Source: Sphingomonas flavescens
GTDB taxonomy: Bacteria; Pseudomonadota; Alphaproteobacteria; Sphingomonadales; Sphingomonadaceae
DNA: 64,000 nucleotides
Direction of reading: 5' to 3'
Assembly (NCBI RefSeq): GCF_030866745.1
Contig: NZ_CP133016.1
Span: 2,156,001 to 2,220,000, forward strand
In this document: one piece after another, positions 34,375 through 43,676 of the stretch
Position numbering within the stretch: the first letter of the stretch is position 1
Layout of the letters: each line of letters opens with the position of its first letter
Program-made: the position numbers and the translations under genes
The notes under the pieces: model-generated
What the model was told of the DNA's origin: nothing
Databases searched by the model: none
Seen by the model: the letters and a program-made list of their open reading frames with translations, nothing else

Positions 34375-34626
34375 ATGTTCGTAGCCGCCGTTCTCGCTTC
34401 CCTTGCCGCCGCGACCGCGCCGACGGCGCAGGTGGCCCCGACGCAAACGCCGACGGTTCAGCCTGCCGCGCCGGTCAAGGAAAAGAAGGTCTGCACTTCG
34501 GAAACCGTGTCCGGGTCGATCATGCCCAAGCGCGTTTGCCGCACGCAGGCCGAGGCTCAGGCTGAAGCGAAGGAAGTTGCCCGTCGCTCGATCGAACTGC
34601 CGAGCCGCCAGGGCAGCCGCAACTAG
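34375..34626 (+). CDS. Small secreted hypothetical protein
   Basis: An 83-residue exported protein. A short signal peptide ([18 protein letters not shown]) is followed by a Pro/Thr-rich linker and [34 protein letters not shown], with two cysteines likely to form a disulfide. Similar short proteins with a C-x14-C core are common but unnamed in sphingomonads. The start is set by AAGGAG 8 nt before ATG 34375; an upstream in-frame ATG adds a basic segment that does not fit a signal peptide. The stop overlaps clpB by 4 nt (CTAG). Confidence 0.75.
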   Translation: MFVAAVLASLAAATAPTAQVAPTQTPTVQPAAPVKEKKVCTSETVSGSIMPKRVCRTQAEAQAEAKEVARRSIELPSRQGSRN

Positions 34627-37223
34627 GCCGCAACTCGCTCCTCGCCTGCGGGCTTGAGCACCAGCTGCCCGTCGCCTTCATCGACGTGGACTGTTGATCC
34701 GTCCGAGATTTCGCCGGCAAGGATTTTGTCGGCGAGGGGATCCTGCAGATATTTCTGCACGGCGCGTTTCAGCGGGCGGGCGCCGTACACGGGATCGTAC
34801 CCGACGCGGCCCAACCAGGCCCGTGCAGCATCCGTGAGGTCGAGCCGGATCTTCCGGTCTTCCAGAAGCTTTCCGAGCCTTGCGATCTGGATGTCGACGA
34901 TGGGTCCCATGTGGCCGGCGCTCAGCCGGTGGAACAGGATGATTTCGTCCAGCCGATTCAGGAACTCGGGCCGGAAATGGCTGCGCACGACTTCCATCAC
35001 CTGCGGTTCGGCCTTCTCGACCGGTTCGTCCTCGCCCAGCTGCGCCAGATATTGCGAGCCGAGGTTCGAGGTCAGGATGATGATCGTGTTCGTGAAGTCG
35101 ACTGTGCGGCCCTGGCCGTCGGTCAGCCGCCCATCGTCGAGCACCTGCAGCAGCACGTTGAAGACGTCGCCGTGTGCCTTCTCGACTTCGTCGAACAACA
35201 CGACCTGGTAGGGCCTGCGCCGCACCGCTTCGGTCAGCACGCCGCCTTCCTCGTAGCCGACATACCCCGGCGGCGCGCCGATCAGCCGCGCGACCGCGTG
35301 CTTCTCCATGAACTCGCTCATGTCGATGCGGACCATCGCGGTCGCATCGTCGAACAGGAATTCGGCGAGCGCCTTGGTCAGCTCGGTCTTGCCGACGCCC
35401 GTCGGGCCCAGGAACAGGAATGATCCGAGCGGACGGTTGGGATCCTGCAGGCCCGCGCGCGCGCGACGCACCGCCGCGGACACCGCCTTCACGGCATCTT
35501 CCTGCCCGATGACGCGAGCGCCGATCAGGCTTTCCATCTGGAGCAGCTTGTCGCGCTCGCCCTCCATCATCCGCTCAACCGGAATGCCGGTCCAGCGGCT
35601 GACGACGCCCGCAATGTCCTGATCGGTCACTTCCTCGCGCAGCATCGCGCCCTTCGACGCGACCTGCGCGTCGGCGAGCTGCTTTTCGAGCTGCGGGATG
35701 CGGCCGTATTGCAGCTCGCCCGCCTTCGCGAGGTCGCCGCCACGCTGAGCCTGCTCCAGCTCCACCCGGGCGGCGTCGAGCTGCTCCTTGATCTTCGCTT
35801 CGCCGGCAATCTTTTCCTTTTCTGCCTGCCAGCGGGTGGTCAACTCGGCCGACTGCTGCTCGAGGTTGGCGAGCTCGCTTTCCAGCGTCGCCAACCGATC
35901 CTTCGACGCCCGGTCCTGCTCCTTCTTCAGCGCCTCGCGCTCGATCTTGAGCTGAATGATACGCCGGTCGAGATTTTCGATCTCCTCGGGCTTGCTTTCG
36001 ACCTCCATGCGGATGCGGCTCGCGGCCTCGTCCATCAGGTCGATGGCCTTGTCGGGCAGGAAGCGATCGGTGATGTAGCGGTTGCCCAGCGTGGCCGCCG
36101 CGACGATCGCCGCGTCGGTGATCCGCACACCGTGGTGCAGCTCGTACTTTTCCTTGAGCCCGCGCAGGATCGAAATGGTGTCGGGCACCGTCGGTTCGCC
36201 CACGAATACCGGCTGGAAGCGCCGCTCAAGCGCCGCATCCTTCTCGATATATTTGCGATACTCGTCGAGCGTCGTCGCGCCGATGCAATGCAGCTCGCCG
36301 CGCGCCAGCGCAGGCTTCAGCAAATTGCCCGCATCCATCGCGCCTTCCGCTTTGCCCGCGCCGACGAGTGTGTGCATCTCGTCGATGAACAGGATGATGT
36401 CGCCCTCGGCCTGGCGCACCTCGTCGAGCACGCCCTTCAACCGCTCCTCGAACTCGCCGCGATATTTCGCACCGGCGATCAGCGCGCCCATGTCGAGCGA
36501 GAGCAGGCGTTTGTCCTTGATGCCGTCGGGCACGTCGCCATTGGCGATGCGGAGCGCGAGCCCTTCGGCGATGGCGGTCTTCCCGACGCCAGGCTCGCCG
36601 ATCAGCACCGGATTGTTCTTGGTTCGCCGCGCCAGCACCTGCACGGTACGGCGGATTTCCTCGTCGCGGCCGATGACCGGATCCAGCTTGCCCGCGCGCG
36701 CCGCTTCGGTCAGGTCGCGCGCATATTTCTTCAGCGCGTCGTAGCGGTCTTCCGCGCCTTGCGTGTCCGCGGTACGCCCGCCGCGCAGCTGCTCGATCGC
36801 GTTGTTGAGGTTCTGCGGCGTCAGGCCCGCCCGCGCCAGCGCGTCACCGACGTCGTTGCCCTTGGCCAGCGCCATCGCCAGCAGGATGCGCTCGACGGTG
36901 ACGTAACTGTCGCCCGCCTTCTTCGCGACTTGCTCGGCCTGGTCGAGGATGCGGATCGTATCGCCGTCGATGCCGGGTGCCTGAGTTGCGCCGCTACCAG
37001 TAACGGACGGGATCTTCGCGACGAGCGAGTCGGCTTCGCGTTGCGCCGCCTTCGCGTCGCCGCCCGCGGCCTGGATCAGGCCGGCCGCCATGCCTTGCTC
37101 GTCGTCGAGCAGCGCCTTCAGCAAATGCGCCGGCGCGATGCGCTGGTGATGCTCGCGAACCGCGATCGTCTGCGCCGCCTGCACGAAGCCGCGGGCGCGA
37201 TCGGTGAGCTTTTCAAAGTCCAT
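34623..37223 (-). CDS. clpB: ATP-dependent chaperone ClpB
   Basis: ClpB is the AAA+ disaggregase that works with DnaK to rescue aggregated proteins. The 866-residue protein has the Clp N domain, NBD1 with Walker A GEPGVGKT (near residue 205) and Walker [10 protein letters not shown], a long coiled-coil middle domain (residues about 410-525, Glu/Lys/Arg rich), and NBD2 with [10 protein letters not shown] and [10 protein letters not shown], then the D2-small domain. It is full length and unbroken. A heat-shock-type promoter and a small inverted repeat lie directly upstream. Confidence 0.97.
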   Translation of the reverse strand: MDFEKLTDRARGFVQAAQTIAVREHHQRIAPAHLLKALLDDEQGMAAGLIQAAGGDAKAAQREADSLVAKIPSVTGSGATQAPGIDGDTIRILDQAEQVAKKAGDSYVTVERILLAMALAKGNDVGDALARAGLTPQNLNNAIEQLRGGRTADTQGAEDRYDALKKYARDLTEAARAGKLDPVIGRDEEIRRTVQVLARRTKNNPVLIGEPGVGKTAIAEGLALRIANGDVPDGIKDKRLLSLDMGALIAGAKYRGEFEERLKGVLDEVRQAEGDIILFIDEMHTLVGAGKAEGAMDAGNLLKPALARGELHCIGATTLDEYRKYIEKDAALERRFQPVFVGEPTVPDTISILRGLKEKYELHHGVRITDAAIVAAATLGNRYITDRFLPDKAIDLMDEAASRIRMEVESKPEEIENLDRRIIQLKIEREALKKEQDRASKDRLATLESELANLEQQSAELTTRWQAEKEKIAGEAKIKEQLDAARVELEQAQRGGDLAKAGELQYGRIPQLEKQLADAQVASKGAMLREEVTDQDIAGVVSRWTGIPVERMMEGERDKLLQMESLIGARVIGQEDAVKAVSAAVRRARAGLQDPNRPLGSFLFLGPTGVGKTELTKALAEFLFDDATAMVRIDMSEFMEKHAVARLIGAPPGYVGYEEGGVLTEAVRRRPYQVVLFDEVEKAHGDVFNVLLQVLDDGRLTDGQGRTVDFTNTIIILTSNLGSQYLAQLGEDEPVEKAEPQVMEVVRSHFRPEFLNRLDEIILFHRLSAGHMGPIVDIQIARLGKLLEDRKIRLDLTDAARAWLGRVGYDPVYGARPLKRAVQKYLQDPLADKILAGEISDGSTVHVDEGDGQLVLKPAGEERVAA

Positions 37224-37250
37224 TGTTCACCCCTCTATCTCTTGGGGCAG

Positions 37251-37278
37251 ATATGGTGTTGCACATTGGCAACACAAG
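37251..37278 (-). promoter_or_regulatory. Putative heat-shock (RpoH) promoter of clpB with embedded inverted repeat
   Basis: Read on the minus strand, CTTGTG is followed after 14 bp by CACCATAT, close to the sigma-32 consensus (CTTGAA, CCCCATNT) and about 28 bp before the clpB ATG. The spacer contains the perfect inverted repeat GTGTTGC-CAATGT-GCAACAC (37256-37275), which would place an operator across the promoter. The match to the heat-shock consensus is good but untested. Confidence 0.6.
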
Positions 37279-37288
37279 ATCATTCAAC

Positions 37289-38086
37289 TCAGGAATGCGG
37301 CTGGCCCCGTTCGGGTGTCGGCGCAGGCGGTGAAGGAGAGGGTTGGGCTGCCAACGGGTCCGCCGCCGGAGCCGTCGGCGTGCTGGTCGGAATTGGCTGG
37401 CCAACCGAGGCGGCGTCTTCCGGATGGATGATCGCCGGGCATTCGGCCGCGACCGCGGGGTCCATGTTCCAGCGGCGATACTTGGTGCTGTCCACATGGA
37501 AACGGATGAAGGCATAAAATCCGAGGCCTGCCTGATAGTCTCCGCCATGGCGATTATGATCGCCGCACAAAGTACGCATCATTACGACGCGCTCGACCGG
37601 CCGAAGCGGCACCATGTCGATTGCCGAATAAAGCTTGTGCGCGCTCTCCGGCGCGCCGCCGGCGCAGACATTGAGGGAAGGGTTGCGATAGGCCGACACC
37701 GGCTCCACCGGGCCCAGCGCGGGAATGACGTAGTCGCGAATGTAACGCAGCGTGTTGATGATGTGCGGCCATTCGGCGGTCGGCGGAATTTCGAAGGGTT
37801 GAGCGCCGCAACTTTGCCAGGACGTCGCAGTGCGCAGCAATTGCCAGGTCGGAACGACGCCGCCCACTTGGGCGCCATTTAGGTAGTCGTTGAATGCGCG
37901 CACCTGCTGTGCGCGCCCGGGCGCGGCAAGATACCAGCTGCGATAGCCGGGCTCGTCCTGGCCCGCGGTGATGTACGCCGAGGCGGGATCAGCCGGCACG
38001 GCGGCAATCGGCGTCGGCAAAACAGGCGGCGTTTGTGCTGCTAAAGGAGAAGCGAGCATTGCGGTAACAAAAGCGAACTTGCGCAT
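37289..38086 (-). CDS. M15-family zinc peptidase-like protein
   Basis: A 265-residue exported protein: signal peptide (FAFVTAMLASPLAAQ), then a peptidase M15 (D-Ala-D-Ala carboxypeptidase-like) domain with SAYRNPSLNVCAGG, ESAHKLYSAIDMVPL (SxHxxxxAxD zinc motif) and GLGFYAFIRFHVD (the last His). It probably acts on peptidoglycan peptides in the periplasm. The C-terminal 40 residues are Pro/Ser/Thr-rich and contain PSPSPPAPTPERG before the last five residues, resembling the tail of the second receptor. It is divergent from the next gene. Confidence 0.8.
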   Translation of the reverse strand: MRKFAFVTAMLASPLAAQTPPVLPTPIAAVPADPASAYITAGQDEPGYRSWYLAAPGRAQQVRAFNDYLNGAQVGGVVPTWQLLRTATSWQSCGAQPFEIPPTAEWPHIINTLRYIRDYVIPALGPVEPVSAYRNPSLNVCAGGAPESAHKLYSAIDMVPLRPVERVVMMRTLCGDHNRHGGDYQAGLGFYAFIRFHVDSTKYRRWNMDPAVAAECPAIIHPEDAASVGQPIPTSTPTAPAADPLAAQPSPSPPAPTPERGQPHS

Positions 38087-38148
38087 CGGCAGACCATAGC
38101 CTGCGCACCATGCTTGAAAAGCGCCCCGCACTCGCCGACATCGCGAAT

Positions 38149-38466
38149 ATGAGCCAGCCCATCGACGTCGACCTGCCGCACAGCCTCGGCAAGGACGAAG
38201 CCCGCCGCCGCATCGCCAACAACGTGCACAAGCTGACCGAGCACATCCCGGGCGGCGCGCAGGTGCAGTCGGGCTGGAATGGCGATCAGCTGAACCTGGA
38301 TATCGCCGCCATGGGCCAGAGCGTCGCCGCAACGATCGATGTGATGGAAACGAAGGTTCATCTGAAAGTCCTGCTCCCGGGCATGCTCGGCATGTTCGCC
38401 GGCGTCATTCAGGGCGCGCTGCAGAAGAAGGGCAGCGTCCTGCTCGAGGATCACAGCAAGGGCTGA
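38149..38466 (+). CDS. Polyhydroxyalkanoic acid system (PHA_gran_rgn) family protein
   Basis: A 105-residue protein of the PHA granule-associated family of unknown function: PIDVDLPHSLGKDEARRRIANNVHKLTEHIPGG, then WNGDQLNLDIAAMGQSVAATIDVMETKVHLKVLLPGMLGMFAG. Homologues start close to the MSQPIDVDLPHSLG segment, so ATG 38149 is used; an upstream ATG at 38110 would add 13 residues. No PHA synthase is nearby. It is divergent from the M15 peptidase gene. Confidence 0.75.
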   Translation: MSQPIDVDLPHSLGKDEARRRIANNVHKLTEHIPGGAQVQSGWNGDQLNLDIAAMGQSVAATIDVMETKVHLKVLLPGMLGMFAGVIQGALQKKGSVLLEDHSKG

Positions 38467-38512
38467 CGCTCGCCGGCTGCGCCGCTAAGGTCCTCGCAGC
38501 AGAGGAGGCGAC

Positions 38513-39811
38513 ATGCGGCATTTCGCGGTGGTCGGTTCGGGTCCGGCGGGCTTTTATACCGCTGAGGCGCTCGAGAAAGCGTATGGCGATCAGGCCCGCA
38601 TCGACATCCTCGACCGCTATCCCGTCCCCTACGGCCTGATCCGCTTCGGCGTCGCGCCTGACCACCAATCGCTGAAGGCCGTCAGCAAGCGCTACGACAA
38701 GGTTGTCGACAGCGCGGGCGTCGATTTCATCGGCAACATCACCGTCGGTCGCGACGTCTCCGTCGCCGAGCTGCTCGACCTCTACGACGCGGTCATTCTT
38801 GCCACCGGCGCGCCGCACGACCGCAAGCTCGGCATCCCCGGCGAGGATTTGCCGGGGGTCTTCGGCTCGGCCGAGTTCGTCGGCTGGTACAACGGCCACC
38901 CCGATTTCGCCGACCTTGATCCGCCGCTCGATGGCACTCATGCGGCCGTGGTCGGAAATGGCAACGTCGCGCTCGATTGCGCGCGGATCCTGTCCAAAAC
39001 GCGCGGCGAGTTCGAAGGCTCGGACATCGTCGGCCACGCGCTCGACGCGCTCGAAAAGAGTGCGATCCGTACCGTCACGCTGCTCGGCCGCCGCGGGCCG
39101 CATCAGATCGCGATGACCCCCAAGGAACTGGGCGAGCTCGGCCATCTTGAAGCCGCGTTGCCGATCATCGAACCGGCCGACTTCCCGCCCATGACTGATG
39201 ACGAGCCACTCGAACCCGGACTCCGTAAATCGGTAAGCTTGTTGCGCGGATTCGCGGACCTCGCCGCCGACAAACCCAAGCGCATCGTCTTCGATTTCTT
39301 CGCCAAGCCCATCGCGATCGAAGGCAATGGCCGCGCCGAACGTATCATTGTCGAACGCACGCAGCTTTCCGCCAGCGGGGCCGCGCAAGGCACCGGAGAA
39401 ACTTACGAGGTGCCGGCGACTTTGATCGTCAGCGCGATCGGCTACGCGACCTCGCCGATTGCGGACGTGCCTTTTGCGGGCGGCAAGTTCCTCAACGAAG
39501 GCGGCAAGGTCGCCGACCGTCTCTACGCCGTTGGCTGGGCGCGCCGTGGCCCGAGCGGGACCATCGGCACCAATCGCCCGGACGGCTATGAGGTCGCCGA
39601 TCAAGTCGCGGTGGCCATGCCCACCGGCAGTTCGGCTGACCGCCCGGGCGCCGCCGGCCTCAAGCGCCTGCTCGAGGAGCGGGGCGTCATGGCCACCGAC
39701 TATGACGACTGGCGCAAGATCGAAGAAACTGAGACCGCCAACGCGCGCCCGGGCAGCCCGCGCGAGAAGTTCGTGCGGCATGCCGATTGGCTCAAGACGG
39801 TGGGGCGCTGA
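38513..39811 (+). CDS. FAD-dependent NADP oxidoreductase (ferredoxin/adrenodoxin reductase-like)
   Basis: A 432-residue flavoprotein of the FprA/adrenodoxin reductase type. The N-terminal FAD-binding GxGxxG is MRHFAVVGSGPAGFYTAEALEKAYG, followed by DRYPVPYGLIRFGVAPDHQSLK. The NADP-binding fold is AAVVGNGNVALDCARIL with LLGRRGPHQIAM, and the C terminus has GWARRGPSGTIGTNRPDGYEVADQV, typical of these enzymes. They pass electrons from NADPH to ferredoxins. It lies just before tRNA-Pro. Confidence 0.9.
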   Translation: MRHFAVVGSGPAGFYTAEALEKAYGDQARIDILDRYPVPYGLIRFGVAPDHQSLKAVSKRYDKVVDSAGVDFIGNITVGRDVSVAELLDLYDAVILATGAPHDRKLGIPGEDLPGVFGSAEFVGWYNGHPDFADLDPPLDGTHAAVVGNGNVALDCARILSKTRGEFEGSDIVGHALDALEKSAIRTVTLLGRRGPHQIAMTPKELGELGHLEAALPIIEPADFPPMTDDEPLEPGLRKSVSLLRGFADLAADKPKRIVFDFFAKPIAIEGNGRAERIIVERTQLSASGAAQGTGETYEVPATLIVSAIGYATSPIADVPFAGGKFLNEGGKVADRLYAVGWARRGPSGTIGTNRPDGYEVADQVAVAMPTGSSADRPGAAGLKRLLEERGVMATDYDDWRKIEETETANARPGSPREKFVRHADWLKTVGR

Positions 39812-39897
39812 TTGCGGTTGCGCTATTCGCCGCGCTTTCCTATTGAGCGCGCGCCTTGGCTCCCGCCGCGACACCTGTCGCATCCGCGGGTTCCGGT

Positions 39898-39974
39898 CGG
39901 GGAGTAGCTCAGCCTGGTAGAGCACTGTCTTCGGGAGGCAGGGGCCGGAGGTTCGAATCCTCTCTCCCCGACCA
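39898..39974 (+). tRNA. tRNA-Pro(CGG)
   Basis: A 77-nt tRNA with CCA encoded. The acceptor stem CGGGGAG pairs with CTCCCCG, the D arm reads GCTCAGCCTGGTAGAGC, and the anticodon stem CTGTC/GGCAG encloses TTCGGGA with anticodon CGG, which reads proline CCG. The T loop TTCGAAT is standard. A short T-run follows 2 nt after the CCA, a possible terminator. Confidence 0.95.
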
Positions 39975-40038
39975 CTTTTCTTTGCTGCCTGCGCAGGCCG
40001 GTTGACGGATGTTTCGTCCGGGCCGAGACCGCGCCGAG

Positions 40039-40281
40039 ATGAAGATCCTGTTTTACGGGCGGCTCGCCGAAGCCATTGGCTCCGAGCTTGAGCTTGAAAC
40101 GCCGTCCGACGCTTCCGTGGCCGAGGTTCGCGATCGACTGTGCGTCCTCTATCCGCAGGTCTCCGCGACTTTGCAAAGCCGGCTCACACGGGCGTGCATC
40201 GGCAACCGGCTCGTTGCCGATGAACACCGCCCACTCGCGGCCGACACTCTTGAGTTCCTGCCGCCGGTGTCCGGCGGATGA
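40039..40281 (+). CDS. moaD: Molybdopterin synthase small subunit MoaD
   Basis: An 80-residue ubiquitin-like sulfur carrier for molybdopterin synthesis. It begins MKILFYGRLAEAIGSELELETP and ends LEFLPPVSGG, the C-terminal Gly-Gly being thiocarboxylated. It is the first gene of moaD-moaE-moaB-moaC-moeA, starting 64 nt after tRNA-Pro. The moaE ATG overlaps the stop by 4 nt. No molybdenum-cofactor riboswitch fits in the short gap. Confidence 0.93.
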   Translation: MKILFYGRLAEAIGSELELETPSDASVAEVRDRLCVLYPQVSATLQSRLTRACIGNRLVADEHRPLAADTLEFLPPVSGG

Positions 40282-40736
40282 GCATCGTCGCCAGGCTGGA
40301 AGAGACAGCGCTCGCCCCGCCAGAAGAGCTGGCGGCGCTACTCGCGAGTGCGAGAGGCGACGGTGCCGTCGTCAGCTTCACCGGCGTCGCGCGCGCGACC
40401 TCGAAAGACGGCGTACCGCTGATGCACCTGGTACTCGATCACCACCCTGTGCTGACGCTCCAGTCGCTTGAAGCGATTGCGGCGGAGGCTGCCGCACGAC
40501 CTGGCGTTGCACACGTTCGCGTCGTCCATCGCTGCGGCGCCATTGCGTCAGGGGAGCCCATCGTTTTCGCCGGCGCCGCCTCGCGACACCGCCGAGCAGC
40601 CTTCGAGGCAGCAGACTACCTCATGGACCGACTGAAGACCGACGCCGTGTTCTGGAAGCGCGAAGTCGGCGAGCGCGGCTCAACCTGGATCGAGCCGACC
40701 GAAGCTGACTACGCCGACCGCGAGCGGTGGAGCTGA
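40278..40736 (+). CDS. moaE: Molybdopterin synthase catalytic subunit MoaE
   Basis: A 152-residue catalytic subunit that, with MoaD, converts cyclic pyranopterin monophosphate to molybdopterin. Visible are AVVSFTGVARATSKDGVPLMHLVLDHHP, VRVVHRCGAIASGEPIVFAGAAS and DRLKTDAVFWKREV with the active-site lysines, and the C-terminal TWIEPTEADYADR. Both overlap moaD by ATGA and lie 1 nt before moaB, a tight translational unit. Confidence 0.93.
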   Translation: MSIVARLEETALAPPEELAALLASARGDGAVVSFTGVARATSKDGVPLMHLVLDHHPVLTLQSLEAIAAEAAARPGVAHVRVVHRCGAIASGEPIVFAGAASRHRRAAFEAADYLMDRLKTDAVFWKREVGERGSTWIEPTEADYADRERWS

Positions 40737-40737
40737 G

Positions 40738-41274
40738 ATGGTAGGGATCGACGACAGCCTGACCTTCCATCCACTGCGGATCGCCGTGCTGACCGTGTCC
40801 GACACGCGGACCGAGGAAACGGATAAATCGGGCGCACTCCTCGTCGAGCGTCTCACGGCCGCGGGCCATGGGCTAGCCGCCAAGACAATCGTGCCGGACG
40901 ATGTCGATGCGATCCGCGCCCAGATCCGGGGATGGTCCGACGATGAAGCGGTCGACGTGATAATCTCCACCGGCGGCACCGGCTTTGCGCCGCGTGACGT
41001 GACGCCCGATGCGGTGAGACCATTATTCAGGCGCGAAATGGACGGCTTCCCGATCCTCTTCCATCAGGCCAGCCTCGGCACGGTCGGCCTGTCGACGCTG
41101 CAATCTCGCGCCTGCGCCGGGCAAGTCGACGACACATTCGTTTTCTGCCTGCCCGGCTCGACGGGCGCCTGCCGCGACGGCTGGGACCTTATCCTCGGCC
41201 AGGAACTCGACAGTCGCTATCGACCCTGCTCGCTCGCCGGCCAAATCCCCCGGCTGCGGGATCTCTGCCCATGA
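40738..41274 (+). CDS. moaB: Molybdopterin adenylyltransferase-type protein MoaB
   Basis: A 178-residue MoaB/Mog-fold protein: [56 protein letters not shown] (the GGTG loop), and [27 protein letters not shown]. Mog adenylates molybdopterin; MoaB in E. coli is a weak paralogue, but in bacteria without Mog it fills the role. No separate mog is in the window. It overlaps moaC by 4 nt. Confidence 0.9.
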   Translation: MVGIDDSLTFHPLRIAVLTVSDTRTEETDKSGALLVERLTAAGHGLAAKTIVPDDVDAIRAQIRGWSDDEAVDVIISTGGTGFAPRDVTPDAVRPLFRREMDGFPILFHQASLGTVGLSTLQSRACAGQVDDTFVFCLPGSTGACRDGWDLILGQELDSRYRPCSLAGQIPRLRDLCP

Positions 41275-41747
41275 GCAAGCTCACCCACGTCGATGACAGC
41301 GGGCGTGCCAAGATGGTGGATGTTTCCGGCAAGGAGGAGACTGTCCGAACCGCTCGCGCGCGGGGTTGCCTTAAGTGCAAGGCGGAGACGCTGGAGCAGG
41401 TTCGAGCCGGTACCGCGCCCAAGGGCTCGGTCGTCCGAACCGCCGAATTGGCAGGCATCATGGCCGCAAAGCGAACGGCCGAGCTTATTCCGCTTTGCCA
41501 TCCGCTACCGTTGTGGAAAGTCGACGTGCATATCGATGTCGACGAGGAGTTGCCGGGCTTTCGTGTAGATGCCGAGGTCCGCACCAAGGCGGTGACGGGG
41601 GTCGAGATGGAAGCGCTCACCGCCGTCTCCATCGCCTGTCTGACTTTGTTCGATATGTTGAAGGCGATCGACCGGACGATGTCGATCGACGGCCTTGAAG
41701 TCACCGCAAAGTCGGGCGGCAAATCCGGCAGCTGGGACCGCGAATGA
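41271..41747 (+). CDS. moaC: Cyclic pyranopterin monophosphate synthase MoaC
   Basis: MoaC acts with MoaA in the first step of molybdenum cofactor synthesis. The 158-residue protein starts [25 protein letters not shown] and contains [24 protein letters not shown] and [27 protein letters not shown], which carry the conserved catalytic Lys and Asp. It ends KSGGKSGSW. MoaA is encoded on the opposite strand about 2 kb away. The stop overlaps moeA. Confidence 0.94.
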   Translation: MSKLTHVDDSGRAKMVDVSGKEETVRTARARGCLKCKAETLEQVRAGTAPKGSVVRTAELAGIMAAKRTAELIPLCHPLPLWKVDVHIDVDEELPGFRVDAEVRTKAVTGVEMEALTAVSIACLTLFDMLKAIDRTMSIDGLEVTAKSGGKSGSWDRE

Positions 41748-42931
41748 TCGGCTTCGACGAAGCGATCGAGGTCATTCGTTCACTTTCCATCGCCAGGCGG
41801 GTCGAGACGGTGTCCCTCGCGCAGGCTGCCGGCCGTGTGCTCGCGGAACCGGTCCGCGCGCTGATCGCTTCGCCGCGCTCGGATGCGTCCTCCATGGATG
41901 GCTATGCGGTCAGGGACGCGGATCTGAAGCACCTCCCTGCGCGCCTTCGTGTCGTGGGCTCGTCTTATGCGGGCGCAGGCTGGAACCATCCGCTCGAGCC
42001 CGGCACCTGCATCCGCATCTTCACTGGTGCCCCGGTTCCACAAAACGCGGATCGCGTAGTGATCCAGGAGATCGTTCGAGCAATCGGCGACGAAGCGATC
42101 ATTGAGCACGATCCCGGGGCCGCTCGCTTCGTGCGAATGGCCGGCTCAGACTTTGACGCTGGCGACGAATTGCTCTCGGCTGGGCGCCTGCTCGACGCCC
42201 GCGCGCTCGTCGCCGCGGCGGGGGCCGATGTCGCGACGCTCAAGGTCCATGGCCGCCCGCGGATCCGTATCCTCGGCACCGGGGACGAACTTGCCGAACC
42301 CGGCACGGCCCGAGACATCGCCGACGCTATCCCGGAGAGCGTGACGTTCGGGGTCGCGGCGATGGCTGAGCAGGCGGGTGCTTCGGTCATTGGCGTCGCG
42401 CGTCTTCGCGATGAACTCGTGTCCATGCAGGCGGAGGCGCAGGCTGCCTTTGCCGACGCCGAGGTACTCGTCGTTACCGGCGGCGCGTCCGTTGGCGAAA
42501 AGGACTATGCGAAGGCAATGTTCGAGCCGCTCGGGCTTGAGCTGCTCTTCTCCAAGGCGGCCATCAAGCCCGGCAAACCCGTCTGGCTCGGCCGCGTCGG
42601 CGACCGGTTGGTGCTCGGCCTGCCCGGCAATCCCACCTCGGCGATGGTCACCGCCCGACTATTCCTTCTCCCGCTACTCGCTGTTCTGACGGGCCGAAGC
42701 GTCCACGAAGTCCTGAATTGGCGAACAATGCCGCTTGCGTCGCCGTTAGGCCCTTGCGGTGACCGCGAGACTTTCCATCGCGCGCGCCTGCAATCGCATG
42801 CCGCCGAGATTCTTACTTTCCAGGATTCGAGTGCCCAGCATGCGCTCGCCAGTGCTGACCTCCTTGTTCGTCAGGCGGCGAACGCTGGAGCCGTCGGCGT
42901 AGGGGACACTCTCGAGGTCCTCGACTTTTAG
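41744..42931 (+). CDS. moeA: Molybdopterin molybdotransferase MoeA
   Basis: MoeA inserts molybdate into adenylated molybdopterin. The 395-residue protein has the N-terminal [13 protein letters not shown], the [20 protein letters not shown] loop, the MPT-binding domain with [60 protein letters not shown] and a C-terminal beta domain. It is full length and the last gene of the plus-strand moa run. Its stop overlaps the convergent TauE-like gene by 4 nt (TTAG). Confidence 0.94.
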   Translation: MIGFDEAIEVIRSLSIARRVETVSLAQAAGRVLAEPVRALIASPRSDASSMDGYAVRDADLKHLPARLRVVGSSYAGAGWNHPLEPGTCIRIFTGAPVPQNADRVVIQEIVRAIGDEAIIEHDPGAARFVRMAGSDFDAGDELLSAGRLLDARALVAAAGADVATLKVHGRPRIRILGTGDELAEPGTARDIADAIPESVTFGVAAMAEQAGASVIGVARLRDELVSMQAEAQAAFADAEVLVVTGGASVGEKDYAKAMFEPLGLELLFSKAAIKPGKPVWLGRVGDRLVLGLPGNPTSAMVTARLFLLPLLAVLTGRSVHEVLNWRTMPLASPLGPCGDRETFHRARLQSHAAEILTFQDSSAQHALASADLLVRQAANAGAVGVGDTLEVLDF

Positions 42932-43668
42932 GTGAAGAGCAGCTTTGCGCCAGCAATAACCAGGACGGCACCAAGGGTTCGCAACAACCAGGGGCGGGGA
43001 AGCCGATCAATCCCGAGCCATGTTCCCAGTAGAGCGCCGCCGAACACCGCGCCGAGGAAGATCGGCAGTTCGCGAGGAAGATGCCCAACCGCAGCGGCGT
43101 TCCCGGCAAGGCCTGCCGCCGAGTTGAGCAAAATGAAGGACGCCACCACACCCGACGTGCGGCGCGGCTCTTCCCAGCTGTTGAGAATGATGAGCGGACT
43201 GAGGAAAATCCCGCCGCCCGTTCCAGTCAACCCCGCCAATACGCCCAGCACCGCGCCCGCCGGCAAGCTGATCCACCAGGGGGGCGCCGTCACGGGCCGT
43301 TCCGCCAACGCCTTCGGCTGCCATAGCAGGCGCACGGCAGCGACCCACAGCAGGATGCCGACCAGCGGCTTGTAGTAGATAGCGGGTAGATGGATTCCGC
43401 CGCCGATGAAGGCGGCCGGCGTGGCGGTCAGCGCGAACGCCAGCACCAGCGGCCAATTGGTCAGATCGCGCCGCCAGTAGCGCCAAGCGCCGAACCCAGC
43501 GACCAGCAGGTTCAGGGCAAGTGCCGTCGGCTTCATCGTCTCCGGCGCGACCGAGAACAGCGCCATGGCGGCGATGTAGGCGGAGGCACCGCCGTGGCCG
43601 ACACTGGAATAGAGCGCGGCGCCGAGCGCGAACAACATAGCCAGCCACGCGACGGTCGTTACGTCCAT
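42928..43668 (-). CDS. TSUP family (TauE/SafE-like) membrane permease
   Basis: A 246-residue inner-membrane protein with about eight hydrophobic helices. YSSVGHGGASAYIAAMAL near the start and AGLTGTGGGIFLSPLIIL in the middle are the repeated signature of TauE/SafE sulfite or sulfonate exporters. The transported anion is not inferable from sequence. It is the last gene of the minus-strand run, 8 nt after moaA, which may hint at sulfur or molybdenum-linked anion transport, but this is only context. Confidence 0.85.
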   Translation of the reverse strand: MDVTTVAWLAMLFALGAALYSSVGHGGASAYIAAMALFSVAPETMKPTALALNLLVAGFGAWRYWRRDLTNWPLVLAFALTATPAAFIGGGIHLPAIYYKPLVGILLWVAAVRLLWQPKALAERPVTAPPWWISLPAGAVLGVLAGLTGTGGGIFLSPLIILNSWEEPRRTSGVVASFILLNSAAGLAGNAAAVGHLPRELPIFLGAVFGGALLGTWLGIDRLPRPWLLRTLGAVLVIAGAKLLFT

Positions 43669-43676
43669 GCGTGCCG

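Noticed and set aside
39975..40038. Molybdenum-cofactor riboswitch before moaD
   Set aside because: The gap after tRNA-Pro is 64 nt, too short for the Moco element of well over 100 nt.
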